DNA from: Anisodus tanguticus
Lineage: Eukaryota; Streptophyta; Magnoliopsida; Solanales; Solanaceae
Length of the DNA: 64,000 bases
Direction of reading: 5' to 3'
NCBI GenBank assembly: GCA_034509755.1
Contig: CM067541.1
Coordinates: 8,916,001-8,980,000, forward strand
Below are positions 11,023 to 23,209 of this stretch, one piece after another; position 1 is the first letter of the stretch, and the number at the start of each line of letters is the position of its first letter. Under the pieces are notes generated by a model. That model saw nothing but the letters and a program-made list of their open reading frames with translations, had not been told where the DNA came from and did no database searches. The position numbers and the translations under genes were made by a program.

Positions 11023-11395
11023 TAGTAAGACCAAAAGATGTACCAAAAGAAGTACCTGAAGTTGAACAATTATATAATTTGTTCAATCACTTTACTTCAA
11101 AAAAGATCGGTAAGTGACTATCTTATGCACACATTTTCATTCATTTTGCTTTATTAATCACTTTATTGACTTATTTTAATTTATTATTTTAGGGTAGATG
11201 ATGCATTCTGGTTGTATAGAATACCCATACTTAAGGGTTCTTCTAAGAAGGCTGCTTTTTTTAACAAGTTGAATAGGGCTCTTTAGATCAAACCTCTTTT
11301 GTTTATGAACACTTTAATCAACACCTACCATCCTAACGGTATGGCTGAGAGAATTTTCTTACGATGGACTTTGGAACATGAATCCCTACTGTAGT
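11023..11395 (+). pseudogene. Unrecognised exon-like gene fragment
   Basis: Two coding-looking blocks are separated by an intron-like gap. The first (about 11023-11110) translates as RPKDVPKEVPEVEQLYNLF and onward, and ends before GGTAAGTG, a good donor. The second (about 11195-11395) follows TTATTTTAG and translates VDDAFWLYRIPILKGSSKKA and onward, with one internal TAG near 11283, until a stop near 11392. Composition looks coding and the frame is nearly open, but I recognise no family. It is broken, so a captured or decayed gene fragment is likely. Confidence 0.35.
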
Positions 11396-12408
11396 AAGTT
11401 CAATATATAAATTTCCAGGAAGTTCTCCGTCGATTCGGAAATACGGCGTTGGTGCCGCTCAGCAACTCTTATGTGTGCTTCAAATATAAGCTTAGTTGAT
11501 CTCTTCTTCCTGGTTGTTGCTAGCAGGCAGTTAGGGCTGTTTCTAGCCGGCAGTACCTAACTACCTGCCCAACCAGCCAAATGATTGGTATACGCTATGA
11601 AATAATCGTATTGATTAGGAATATTTGCCATCATTGACATCATGTTGTCAATTCACTCAATGACGTTGAGTTTGTTTTCCTTCATGTTTTGGGCATCGTT
11701 TACTTTGAATTGATAACTGGAGCTTATAAGGGTGTAGTAGTGTTGCATAATAACAACATGTCTAGAAACAACAACATAAAGTAAGATTAGAAGCATAACT
11801 TTCATCTCGTGGAGTTTGTTGGCATCAGAAGTTTTCTAATCTCAGTTACATCCCTAAATCTTGAGGACACTTTTATATAGGCAATTGTAAATCGTGGAGT
11901 TTGTTGGTATCAATACGCTATATAAATTAAAATGAAAGGAGTAATTGAAAAGTTCCAAGTTGGAGCGCCGAAATGTAGCTCAAAAATTATAGTAATAGCT
12001 TGGTGTGTGATAGGTGATGGAATCAAAATTACGGCAAATACGTACTTACTCGCGTCGGGTTTTATATCGAATCGATTAAGCAATTAATCTTAAAAAATGA
12101 TAAATCTGAATGCAAATACATATTATTTAACTATGATTAAATGTTAAAAAATATTATACAAGACATATATTTTATATTTATTGATTTCATGTAAACATTG
12201 AATACCAATTGATACTTTTACTATCTAAAAGTCAAATCATATAGTAGGTAAAATTGACCTTTGAATGTCCCATTATTCTCTTTCGGTGTGACATTTTAAT
12301 ATTTCAAGTCAAACAAAAATTTAGGTGTGTTGACCCTAACTCCATCATTATCGGACCGATTGGATATTTCTTTTAAATAGTAATCGACTCAAGATGGAAA
12401 TATGAGTA
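11396..12408. other. Intergenic, nothing recognised
   Basis: AT-rich sequence without convincing coding frames, RNA genes or element ends. It contains a short palindromic stretch around 'gctagcaggcagttagggct' and 'agccggcagtacctaactac' (11520-11570). Confidence 0.5.
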
Positions 12409-13569
12409 TATTGTGTTGGAAATTTGCCTTTGACGGGAGTTGCGACCGACCAACTTTAACGGCTTAAACACTAGTGTTACGTATGTTGGAGAATCCGGTT
12501 CTTCACACATACATGATCTACTAAGTACGTAGATAACCGTAGGGCCAAGAATCGTCAAATTTCATTGAGAAATGAAAGAGATATTGGTCCACGAAGTGAG
12601 GTGTTTGAAGCATGGAAAGTGTGGTGTTGTGTTCAATTCTCCCTCATCAGTAGAGGAAGAAAGAATTGTTGTGTATATAAGACTCAAAATTGGTTTGGGG
12701 TTTGGGACCCCAAGGGGTACCCATGTGTTTAAAGGAGGGAGGACCTAGATGTGCTTCGGTTCGAGGAAAGCCCACACGCGCGCCGCCGCCCGCTCGTCCG
12801 GTTCCGGGTTCACGGGCTGTGGGCTGTGATTCTTCTGATATTATCTTTTTGGTCCAGAGAACTTTGCCAGAAGTACAGTTTGATCCCAGAAGTTTCATAT
12901 GTACAGTTTGGACCAGAATTCTTTCATATGTATAATTTGGTCCCTGAAATTCCAAAATGTACAGTTTGGTCCCTGAAGTTTCCAGAAAGTCAGAATTTGG
13001 ACAATCAAAGCAGAAACGTCAAGCACTCAATTTCAATCATTTATTTTGGCTGAATTACTCCACCCATAATGGCCAATCCGTTGGTGTCTTCCACCATTTA
13101 TTTTGGTGGCTTTACTACCTCCATAATGGTCATTATTTGGCCAATAATGGATGTTATGAAGGCAGTTAAACAGCCCCTCCCTCACCTATATAAACACCTC
13201 TTGCACCATTGTTGAGACACACGAAAATACACAAGCAAAAACAGATTCTTCCTACAACTTTCCAAGCACCATTTCATTGTTCAATATTCTTCACGGTAGC
13301 TCTTGAGTTTCATTTGCTCAAGTGTTCCATTGTTGTTTTATCTTGGAGACAAATTGTCCAGGACGTATAAAGGATACATACGGTTCAATATTATCTTAAG
13401 GACAGAGTGTCACACTCGACTCAGCAAACAAAAACAGAAACAGTTTCAGTTTTTCTTATTCAACGAAATTGTAATTTCAGTTTTGTTGTTCTATTGTAAT
13501 TTTTAGTTCTTGAATTACTTTGCAGTTACTTGTAATTCCCGTTTCCTGCACCTTGTAACCAACATATTG
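12409..13569. mobile_element. Solo LTR (family 1) with 5-bp target duplication
   Basis: A 1151-bp block, 12414-13564, begins TGTTGGAAATTTGCC and ends ...CCAACA, with perfect 5-bp flanks tattg at 12409-12413 and 13565-13569. It is homologous along most of its length to the block at 55133-56538. It has a TATA-like 'tgtatataagactc' near 12672 and a short GC-rich tract (cacacgcgcgccgccgcc) near 12772. No internal retrotransposon sequence adjoins it, so it is a solo LTR left by recombination. Confidence 0.85.
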
Positions 13570-14400
13570 TATCAATTTTACAATGTGATTAAGTCCATTA
13601 GAGTTTCAAGGGAAGTTATTATGTTTTGTTAAATTTATATCGTCAATTTTATATTCGTCTCTGATCGTCCAGACAATCAGTGAATGGATAGAAATATTTT
13701 TCTTCTTTTCAAGATATGATTTTTAAAGCGGTCTTACCTGAATGTGTTCTTTTTATGGACGTAAATCTATTAGTAAAAGAATTGACACTCAAAGGGCAAA
13801 AAATCAAGAGAGAGAGAAAAGAAAACATTGTATAATTAATTTCCATACACGTTATGCATTTTAACAACAAAATACTTTAATACATTAGCAAAATAGATAT
13901 GGATATAGATAAGTTAGTAAATAGTGTAAGATACTAGGCAAGGATAGCTGAAGAAAAGATCCATTTTTTTTTTTTGCATTTTATACAAATACTCTGATAA
14001 TGTTGAGCAATTCAATTTTCTTTTCACTATAACCTCAGATTCTGCAAAAGCCCGTTCAATCAAAATAAGATGAAAAAATAGTTAATTTTGATACATTAAA
14101 TTGTAAAAGAATTTTCACGCAATCAGGTCACCAAAAAATAATTATTGGTAATTACTCATAATAAGCAAAAACAACAACGTAAAAATAAGGCAGCCATATT
14201 GGAGTTGGCATTGAGTTCAAGAAGATTTTTAAGTAAGTTTATGATGTTTTTTCTTCATAGTAGTTTCAATCTTTTTAAACTTTTCTTCATTGTTCTAATT
14301 CTAATTCTAAACTCACGTGGATCTCGACATGGAAATAATTTTGGGATTGGAATTATGTTTTACTTCAAAGTATGAGCTACGAGGCGCAAAAATTTTCAAA
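13570..14400. other. Intergenic, nothing recognised
   Basis: AT-rich; no convincing coding frame, RNA gene or element boundary seen. Confidence 0.5.
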
Positions 14401-14402
14401 AA

Positions 14403-14815
14403 ATACACAGCATAATTTTCCCTATAAAAACTAGGGTTTTGGATAAACATTTTCTAACCTGAGCTTGTGTTATGCTAAGCTTGTACTATTTGTTCCTCCA
14501 TATTTGACGGCAATATAGTTCTAAAAGTAGTTCAATTTCAATATACTACTTATAAAAAAGGACTAAAAACACACATTTTGATTAATTGAAGGTTAAATGT
14601 GCTTCTTCAGATATCACGAGGATCAGACTCAGAATATATCTATAATTTAGGATTTTGGATAAACATTTTGTTACCTGAGCTTTATCAGCGTGCTGAACAA
14701 CAAGTCGACCAACAGGCAACACCGATTCATAAGAATAACCATAATTAATATACTCCGAACGCATATACTGAGAAAGCACACGGCCGTCGGTGGTTAGTCC
14801 GGCGATGGCAACACC
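14403..14815 (-). pseudogene. Captured exon of 20S proteasome subunit alpha-1 (PAF-type)
   Basis: On the minus strand, about 14815-14675 translates LGVAIAGLTTDGRVLSQYMR, then RSEYINYGYSYES, then VLPVGRLVVQ and ADKAQ. It stops exactly at a GT donor after CAG (14675). This matches the plant proteasome alpha-1 subunit (PAF1/PAF2), which carries the same block before CTQRSWKRPYGVG; the next exon is not found nearby. A short second copy of the exon-3'/donor/intron junction lies at about 14427-14465. The retained intron junction shows capture from genomic DNA rather than cDNA. Upstream the fragment abuts copia sequence at 14819. Confidence 0.75.
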
Positions 14816-14818
14816 AAG

Positions 14819-15768
14819 GAAGGGAGTATTGTTTTCATTATCATATATGTAGATGACAAATTAATAATGGGAAACGATAAGTCCCTTATGCAATCAGTGA
14901 ATGAATGGTTGTCCAGCACCTTCATGATGAATGACTTAAGTGAAGCCTGCTACATTCTTGGAATTAGGATCTACAGAGATAGACCTAATAGATTGTTAGG
15001 GTTGTCACAGTCTACATACATAGACAAAGTGCTAAGACGTTTCTCAATGGAAAACTCCAAGAGATGAGGTCTTCCTATGGGTCAAGGCATCAAGTTATCT
15101 AAGAATGATAGTCCTTCTACTGTTATAGAACTTGAACGCATGAAGAGGATCTCATATGCTTCAGCTATAGGATCAATCATGTATGACATGACCTGCACTA
15201 GGCCAAATGTGGCATTTGCACTTAGCATGACTTGCAAATTCCAGCAGAATCCTGAGGAAGAACACTGAAAAGCAGTCAAGAATATTCTTAAGTATCTTAG
15301 ACGAACTAAAGAATATTTCTTAGTCTATGGTGGGCAAGAGAAGTTAGTCGCTACTGGGTACACTGATGCTAGCTTCCAAATAGATCTTGATGACTTCAAG
15401 TCATAGTCTAGATATGCCTTCATTTTCAATGGTGGAGCAGTAAGTTGAAAAAGTTCCAAGCAATAAACCACTGCTGATTCGACGACTGAAGTCGAGTACA
15501 TTGCTGGATCGAAAGCTGGTAAAAAAGTTGTCTCGATATCTGAGTTCTTAAAAGAACTAGGGGTTGTTCCAAGTGTCAGTCATCCAATAATGATATATTG
15601 TGACAACACTAGTGCGATTGCACAAGCTAAGGAACCAAGATCAATAAACAGAAACAAGCATGTACAGAGGAAATACCACATACTCAGAGAGATTGTGGAA
15701 TCTAAAGAAATATATCTAGACTATATTCCCAGAGATGATAATCTAGCTGACCATTTACTAAACCATTA
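14819..15768 (+). pseudogene. Copia reverse transcriptase/RNase H remnant
   Basis: Frame translation gives IVFIIIYVDDKLIMGND (catalytic YVDD), then LSEACYILGIRIYRDR, then YASAIGSIMYDMTCTRPNVA and the RNase H part with GYTDAS, then 'TTADSTTEVEYIAGS' and YCDNTSAIAQAKEP...NKHVQRKYHILRE. In-frame stops occur near 15065, 15266, 15403, 15446 and 15463, so it cannot make an active enzyme. The fragment begins right before YVDD, so the palm subdomain is incomplete. Confidence 0.85.
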
Positions 15769-15848
15769 AGCTTAGATAAGCATAATGGTCATTTCGAAAA
15801 TATGGGTATTAGATACATTAGAGATTTGCTCTAGGCAAAGTGAGAGAT

Positions 15849-17410
15849 TGAAAGTATGTATGTTCTAGAGACAATCTACATTAGGGACAAAAATGTACTT
15901 GAACACATTCGTATTATTAATGAAATTAATATTTATGGCATTTAAAATTATTGAATTATTGTTTGATTGTTTGCAATTATTCATATATGTGCATCCCTTG
16001 AGCTTACGTTGTCATTAATAGAGTGAGATATTAATGATAGAACGTAACTCTCAAAATAGCCTCGACTAATGATCATCGAGAATGGGATATCGATGATATG
16101 CTATAAGTCGACATGTGGTCTGCATCACATTCTTGGAGAATGTAGCATGTCTCACAGCTACGAGTAATGGTTACTCGTGATGGACATATGGATACTTTGG
16201 AAAAGTATCGGTATACCCTGCCGATAAACTATTTGTTATACACGTCTATAGTGTTATCGGCGTATGGAATATAAAAGTCTTTTGACTTGAGGTCAATACG
16301 CACCTTGTTTACAGAATGATGTATTTTGACCAAGTTCTAAGCTTAAACTCCTTCTGGAAAAGATACGGCTTGTGTTGGGTGCATCAGGATGTAAATCAAG
16401 GTGGTAGTTGAGCCAAGAATATGATTCATTCCTCGATTGGAAATTCGAGAGAGCACTCAACTTCCCAATGTTATTAGGTTGACTAAAGTCACTGGCCAGT
16501 GCCAGAGACATATTTAGAAGATGGTCTAGTTGTCAACTAATAAATGTGAGATAAAGTGATTAAGCCATTTGGATAGACACTTGGCAAATCCTAAGCTTAA
16601 TTGAGTGTGTCGCGAATGAAAGGAATTTATGGTTCCGCATAAAGGTTAAGTTTGTTGGATTCATGTAAACATACTTCACATATTGAGTTCGTCATACGAC
16701 GCAGTCTAGGAGTTTCGTATGGACCTTAATTAGATTAATGTCGATATGTGAAGGACTATAGGGCCACACTATATGCGATTTTTTCTTCGATCTAAGAGTG
16801 TATTGAGAAAGTATTAAATAATCGATTGAGAATCGAGATATTTAATTTATAATAATTATGGAATATTTCTATTTAATAGAAATTATTTAATTAAGTCGAA
16901 TTGGATTTCGGATTTAACTAAGTGTGTTGGATATATTATATGGGTACTCAAACAAATACGTGGAACAATTGGGCCAGAAATTACGGGCCCAAAATGGGAG
17001 CTTGGCCGTCCACTTTGGGCGTGTGAAGTGGACCAGATGGGCTGGTCCACTGAGCATTAACATGGGCCTAGGTTTTTCTGTTTTATATCTGTTTAGGTTT
17101 TGTCCTGAACTCCTATATATACAACACATATCATATAATTATGATGTGACAGAAAATAACTTCTCAGTTCCTAAAGCAAGATTTCCTAGCTTTCTTGAAT
17201 AGGAAATACACTGGAGTTAGATCATGCAATCGAGGAAACAAATCGCGTGGATACCTTAGTGTTGAATTCCGCGTACGAAAACTTGTAAGTTTTCTTTTAT
17301 CATGTTTTGAACATACAACATGATTATCGTATGAGCCATGCCAGAATTGTTGTTAGGTAAGAAATTTTTAAACTTCCGATGTGATTACTATTTGATTTAC
17401 GAACCCAACA
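15849..17410 (+). repeat. Putative 3' LTR of the truncated copia element
   Basis: Begins TGAAAGTATG right after a purine-rich 'aaagtgagagattg' tract and ends 'tacgaacccaaca'. The length of about 1.56 kb is plausible. No second copy exists in the window, so the boundaries rest on TG...CA ends and position only. It contains a promoter-like 'cctatatatacaacac' near 17110. Confidence 0.55.
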
Positions 17411-18360
17411 ATTCCCTACAGGTTGTTCTTTTTTTTGCTTCTCAAAGTTTTGATCTTAGCTTCTCAAAGTTTTGATCTTAGGTCTTTCTTTATTCTTTCT
17501 TACTTTGTCATGTACTCCTTCATCGAAAAATTACACTGTATATATAAGGTAAATTTGTTTATTTATGTATAACTATTAAGTTTTGAATTCCCTTTTTCAG
17601 CCGTTGTTGCTTGTTGCTTGTTGCTTGTTGCTTGCTGCTTGCAGGCTCGAAAATCTCCCTTTCGCCTCTCCTCCCTGTCTCAATTCTGATTGATTAGCTT
17701 CTTCCTTCGCGCAAGCTTCTCCCTGTCTCAATTCTGATTGATTAGCTTCTTCCTTCGCGCAAGCTTCTGATAACAATATGAACTTCAGCTCACAGGCTAA
17801 AGGGCTTAATGTTTAGCCCATTGTTGAGGGTTTGAGTCAGGCTAGAGACATTCTTTTTACCATTTTGAATACCGTTGTCTGGTTTCGCCCCTGGTCATGT
17901 CTTATAAGAAATAATCCTTGTTATATGGATATTAGCGCTTATCATGCGATCTGTATATACATGAAAAAAGCCCCCGGTCTACGACATGGATGGAGGTAGC
18001 ACGAGAGGGGTTGTCATTATTATCCCTTACTTTAGCGAAGCAAATGATTTCCTAAATTCTGTTCATGCGAGGACCATATTGCCCTTGCGCTTGTCCCTCC
18101 TCTCCTTGCTTTGTGAGAATGGTGGCCTCACAACCCTAATCCCCTGTTGACTATACTAACAATATGACCTCTCTGGTCATCCTGATCCTGAAGTCTCCTG
18201 GCCGTCTCCCTGTCTACGCCAATAATTCTATGTCAAAACCTCTGAAGACATTTCCAGATAGAAATTGTGACCTGCTTAAGCGACCATCTTGCTATCCCTG
18301 TTGATGTTGTCCTCGTTGTGGGTTTCCAGCTTGAAAACCTTTTATTTATTTACTAACCAG
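17411..18360. other. Intergenic with short tandem duplications
   Basis: A 23-bp duplication gcttctcaaagttttgatct(tag) lies at about 17438-17482. A ttgcttg run (17604-17645) is followed by a 50-bp duplicated block 'ctccctgtctcaattctgat...gcgcaagcttct' at about 17669-17768. No gene is recognised. Confidence 0.6.
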
Positions 18361-18760
18361 CACTATGGTTCTATAGTAATTTTTGTATGTTCTCCGAACC
18401 CAATTTTCTGACGTACCCTCGAAGTATGATCAAGTCTTTTGGCATTGTTATTGCTGTCTTCCAACCTCCTCATTTCATTTGTTGTAGACCTAGTGAGCAG
18501 CTCCCGCAGAATAGGCAATGATGTCACCAAATCTAAGCTGTCCAATCCTGTGATGATGATCTTGGAATCCTAAACTTGCACCTTTTTCTTACTGAATTTG
18601 CTGGTAGGACCGGAAAGTTTCAGGATATCGAGAATACATGATGCAATGAAATCCCCATCCTGAACATTACGCGACACAAAGCTATAGAAAGTTGCAAAAA
18701 TAGAAGGATGGAGAAGTAGCATAACAAAGCTAAGAGGTAAATAGGCTATCATCAAAGCCC
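18361..18760 (-). pseudogene. Unrecognised ORF pair, possible gene fragment
   Basis: Two adjacent minus-strand open stretches (18755-18570 and 18545-18363) read HPSIFATFYSFVSRNVQDGD... and LDLVTSLPILRELLTRSTTN..., in frames that look protein-like rather than low-complexity. They are separated by a stop and perhaps a frameshift. I cannot assign a family, and no splice structure is convincing. Confidence 0.25.
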
Positions 18761-19755
18761 TTGGTGAAGCTCTAGGGGACGCCTAAGGGGAGATAGAAAT
18801 GTATAAACTAGCACTATTGATAGAGAAAAGGGGTAAAGACTTAAATCAAGTTAAGTGTATTATAAAATAATTCCTATAAGTTTTAATTAGAAATATGTAG
18901 ATAAACGAGAGTTGGAGAGACTATTTTAATCGGTTATTGAATTCAAGTCGTAAAGATCACTTTATTGCTCCATACATCCATGTTCAGCTATGCTCGTGAG
19001 ATTAGGCCTACAAAAGTAAAAGATGCCATGAAAATATGAGGGTTAGAAAGCATGTGGTCCATATAATATTCCCACTAAGACTTAGAAGTTCCTTGGAGAT
19101 GTTGGAGTAATCAACTTACTAAGCTAGTCAATGTTATATCAAGGAGTGTAAAGAGGCCAAACCAGTTGACAAGAGAGTACCTGAATTTTCATGTAGTAGA
19201 ACAATAGACATGTTTAATGTTGTCCAAACTATTCTGGTATTAAACTTCTAAGTTATATAATGAAATTGGGGGAAAGAGTGATAGTGCCCATTGTTATTGA
19301 AAGAGATCACTTTGTATCTTAAACGGGATTTTTTCCTATAGGAGCATATCAAGCTATATACTTGTGATATCTAGAATCTTTAAAAGATTCTAACATAATC
19401 TAACAATACAACTACAGAAGTAATCAATTATTTAATTTTTGCTGCAAATTAATTCTTTTTTGTGGTTTATTAGTTAAAAATGAGAACTTCGTTATATAAT
19501 TGAAGTTCCGTTTCAATGGCCTTGTTGAAATTTATATGTTCATGAAGTTTCTGTGAAATATAGACATAGACGTATCGAACAATAGTGTGCTGTATACTTT
19601 TCACTGAAGATGACCATTGTCATCTACAACTCCTAAGAAAAATAAAAATGTTAATGGAAATAGTAAATTCATCAAGGAAAACATCTTATGAGATAAAAGA
19701 GAAACTGAAAGGGAATTTTGTAACAGGTGATTACTCTATAAAATTCCAGATTTCC
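18761..19755. other. Intergenic, nothing recognised
   Basis: AT-rich; no convincing coding frame, RNA gene or terminal repeat seen. Confidence 0.5.
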
Positions 19756-19870
19756 TAATTGTTTCCGATGTGGGACTCTTAACACTCCCCGCACGTCCAG
19801 ACCTCGTTAACTGGAGCGTGGACAATATAATTTGGGGCCCAACATCGACGAACAAAGAATTGCCTAGACC
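19756..19870. repeat. LTR-type fragment with 'ccgatgtgggactcttaaca' motif
   Basis: Shares the ccgatgtgggactcttaaca block (or its complement, tgttaagagtcccacatcgg) with fragments at 23440-23545 and 57590-57685. This motif is common at the ends of plant LTRs and TRIM elements. Here it is joined directly to the truncated copia sequence that follows. Confidence 0.45.
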
Positions 19871-19927
19871 TTCCAATTCGTGGTTATGGCCACACAAATT
19901 TGTCCCCCCTCCCCCCACATCCACCTC

Positions 19928-22900
19928 TCGTCCTCAAAAATGTCCTTCATGCCCCTCACTTAATTAAAAATCTGGTGTCTGTCCGAAAATTCACAATTGA
20001 TAATTGGATTTTGGTTAATTTTGACCCTTTTGGATTTTCTGAATGGATTCCAAGACGGAAATACCTCTAATGAGGTGGAATAGTCGGGGAGAGCTTTATC
20101 CAATCACCATCACCACCATTTCCAAGAGTCAAGCCACACCTTCCACATTTGCCGCTCTTGCTCCTTCCTTGTGGCATGCCCGTTTGGGTCATCCGGGGTC
20201 GTCTATTATTTCTTCTCTTAAAATAATAATTTCATTGATTGTAAGAGTACGCGTAGTACTCATATTTGTCCTTCTTGTCATCTAGGGAAACATGTTAGAT
20301 TAACGTTTGTCACCTCTACTTCTAATACGTCGATGCCCTTTGACATTATTCATAGTGATTTATGGACATCTCCCGTTTTGAGTTCTTTGGGCCATCGTTA
20401 TTATGTTTCATTTTTGGATGATTATTCTAATTTTTTGTGGACCTTTCCTTCGTCTAAAAAATCTCAAAGTTTTTTCCACATTCTTAAAATTTAGAGCTTT
20501 CATCCATACCCAATTTGAACGTAAAATTTAAAACACTCAATGTGATAATGGTAGGAAATATGATAATGGCCATTTCGGAAATTTTGTGACACTCATGGTA
20601 TATCTTTTCGGATTTCTTGTCCTCATACATCATCGCAAAATGAGAAGGCCGAAAGAAAAATTCGTACCATTAATAATATTTTCCGAACCTTACTAGCTCA
20701 TGCTTCATTACCCCCATCTTTTTGGCATCATGCGTTACCAATGGCAACCTACCTCCTTAACATTCTCCCTAACAAAGGTTTAGCATATCAATCCCCACTT
20801 AAAATTCTTTACAATAAAGATCCCTCATATTCTCATCTTAGGGTGTTTGGGTGCTTGTGTTATACACTTTTTCCGTCCACTACAATTAATAAATTTCAAG
20901 CTAGGTCTACCGCTTGTGTATTTTTGAGTTTTCCATCTAATCATCGTGGTTGTAAATATTTTGATTAATCTTCTAATAAAATTATAATTAGTCGCCGTGT
21001 TATTTTTTATGAAACCCAATTTTTGTTTGCTCAAGTGTCTAAATTCGTGTCGAGTGCTTATAATTTTTTGGACGATACTATCTCCCCGTATATTCTGCAA
21101 CAATGGGTCCACTCTACCCGTGAGTAACATCTGCCAGCAGGCCCATTACCTGCTGGCCCAATAATTCCTCCTCCTAGGACCGTCACTCAGCCAGTAGGCC
21201 CACTGCCTGCTGGCCCAAATACCACCAGTCCAGTCGAATTTTTCAGATCAGGAAGCCCACTACCTGCTGGCCCAGTAAATTACCCGCCTGACCTAGTATC
21301 ACGGCCAGTAGGCCCACTGCCTGTTGGCCAGTCCCGAGGTAGTTCGCCAACGTCCCCGGCCACTGCCTGTTGTCCAGTACCTAGTCAAGGGCCCGTTACT
21401 CGTAGCCAAAGGGGTATTTTTAAACCTAAATGACATTTTAATTTACATTCTAATGTCACTTAATTACCCCTACCACGTAACCTAGTGTCCACCCTTCATG
21501 ACCCGAATTGGAAAATAGTCATGGATGATTAATATAATGCTCTTATTAAAAATAAGACGTGGGAGTTGGTGCCCCGTCTAACTGGGGTCAATATTATTCG
21601 ATCTATGTGGATTTTTACTTATAAGGAAAATTCGACGGTTCTTTTATGAGGCATAAGGCCCGTCTTATAGGTGATGGTAAAACTCAACAGGTTGGAGTGG
21701 ATTGTGGTGAGATGTTTAGTCCGGTGGTCAAATCGGCTACCATTCTCATTGTTCTCAGTCTGGCTCTCTCGAAAGCATGGCTCATTCATAGTTGGATGTG
21801 AAAAATGCTTTCTTACACGGTAATCTTAAGGAGACAGTTTACATGTATCAACTCTTGGGTTTTAATGACCCCAATTATCCTCACCATGTCTATTTACTGA
21901 AAAAGTCCTTGTATGGGCTTAAGCAGGCTCCACGAGCTTGGTATAAGAGGTTTGCAGATTACGTGTCTACTATTAGGTTTTCTCACAAGCATGTCTGATC
22001 ATTCTATGTTCATCTATCATCGTGGTACTTCTCTAGCATACATTCTGTTCTATGTGGATGATATAATTTTGACTGCCTCCTCTGATAATTTGCGCAAGTC
22101 TATCATGTCCCTTCTCAGTTCAGAATTTGCTATAAAAGACTTGAGGCCCTTGAGTTATTTTTTGGGTATAGTTGTCACTCGTCATGCAGACGGTCTATTT
22201 TTATCACAGAAGAAGTATGTTGCGAGATTATTGAGAGAGCTGGCATGTCATCTTATAAGTCTTCTTCTACTCCGGTTGATACGAAACCGAAGTTGAGTGC
22301 TACTTCTAGCACACCATACGAGGATCCCACCCCCCTATCGTAGTCTTGCAGGGATTCTTCAATATCCTACTTTTATGAAACCAGATATTACTTATGCAGT
22401 ACAACATATGTGTTTATTTATGCATGATCCGTGGATTGAGCAAATGCATGCGCTCAAATGCATTATACGATACATATATGGCACACTTGATTGTGGATTG
22501 CATTTATATCCATCATCCGTCTCTACTCTCGTGTCGTATATAAATGTTGATTGGGGTGGATGTCCAGATACCAGACGGTCGACATCTGGTTATTGTATGT
22601 TTCTTGGTGATAACTTGGTCTCTTGGTCGGTAAAACGACGTGCTACATTATTGCGATCCAGTGCGGAGGCCGAGTATCGAGGGGTAGCTAATGTGGTGTA
22701 TGAGTCATGTTGGCTATGTAATCTACTTTTGGAGCTTCACTTTCCTATTCAGAAAGCTACCTTGGTCTACTGTGATAATGTTAGTGTAGTCTATCTCTCT
22801 GGGAATCCGGTCCAACATCAGCGCACTAAACATATCGAGATGGATATTCACTTTGTTCACGAAAAGGTAGCTCGTGGACAAGTATGCGTCTTGCATGTCC

Positions 22901-22968
22901 CTTCAAAGTACCAAATTGCTGACATCTTTACTAAGGGTCTTCCCTTGGTTCTGTTTGAAGATTTTTAG
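19928..22968 (+). pseudogene. Copia pol polyprotein remnant (integrase, RT, RNase H)
   Basis: Order: pre-integrase (LWHARLGHPGSSIISSLK near 20170), integrase core (SDLWTSPVLSSLGHRYY near 20360; CPHTSSQNEKAERKIRTINN near 20620), a Pro/Gly linker, RT with LYGLKQAPRAWYKRF (21912-21956) and YVDDIIL (about 22055), then RNase H with SSAEAEYRGVANVVYESCW and RTKHIEMDIHFVHEKV, ending at the TAG of 22966. Several frameshifts and stops break it (for example near 20283, 20490, 21431, 21530 and 21998). The longest intact stretch is 22297-22968. Confidence 0.9.
21128..21402 (+). repeat. Imperfect repeats coding (P/V)AGPLPAGP in the copia linker
   Basis: Five to six copies of a roughly 25-bp near-palindromic unit, 'cagtaggcccactgcctgct' followed by ggccc, spaced irregularly. 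They lie between integrase and reverse transcriptase and encode Pro/Gly-rich peptides. The related element at the window end has a similar Pro/Gly-rich linker at about 61430-61540. Confidence 0.7.
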
Positions 22969-23014
22969 GGACAGTCTCAACGTACGACAACCGCCCACTA
23001 TGATTGCGGGGGTG

Positions 23015-23209
23015 TGATAGAAACCAAAATCGTGTATCTCAATAACTTACGTATATTTAGGTTACTTACCATATTTTGTAGAATCCTTGTACAAGTGTAA
23101 TTAGGATATTAGTATTCTAGTAGGAATAAAATTTTCCATATTTAGATATTGTATATTGTATAAATAGACCTCTTCATTAATGAAAATAATCAAGAGATTA
23201 TTTCTTTCA
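23015..23209 (+). repeat. 3' LTR of the plus-strand copia remnant
   Basis: Starts TGATAGAAACC right after the purine tract 'gattgcgggggtg' and ends 'gattatttctttca'. The tail block 'aatgaaaataatcaagagat' and the polypurine tract match those of the LTR at 59468-59712, which places both in one family. Confidence 0.75.

Larger units (their letters stand above)
14819..17410 (+). mobile_element. 5'-truncated Ty1/copia element with 3' LTR
   Basis: Starts inside reverse transcriptase next to the proteasome fragment, continues through RNase H (to about 15766) and then a putative 3' LTR (15849-17410). The 5' LTR, gag, protease and integrase are absent. The post-coding sequence 'gtgagagattg' followed by a 'tatgttctagagacaatct' LTR start resembles Angela/Tnt-type copia elements; the lineage call is an inference. 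Confidence 0.75.
19871..23209 (+). mobile_element. Ty1/copia element remnant, 5' truncated, 3' LTR kept
   Basis: The internal sequence begins just upstream of the pre-integrase region, runs through integrase, reverse transcriptase and RNase H, and ends with an LTR at 23015-23209. Gag, the 5' LTR and the primer-binding site are missing. It is the same lineage as the minus-strand element at the window end (59468-64000): the RNase H parts share long identical peptide blocks. Confidence 0.85.

Noticed and set aside
12690..12955. Overlapping open frames on both strands in a GC-rich tract
   Set aside because: They lie inside a solo LTR and are caused by its conserved GC-rich segment; no protein similarity.
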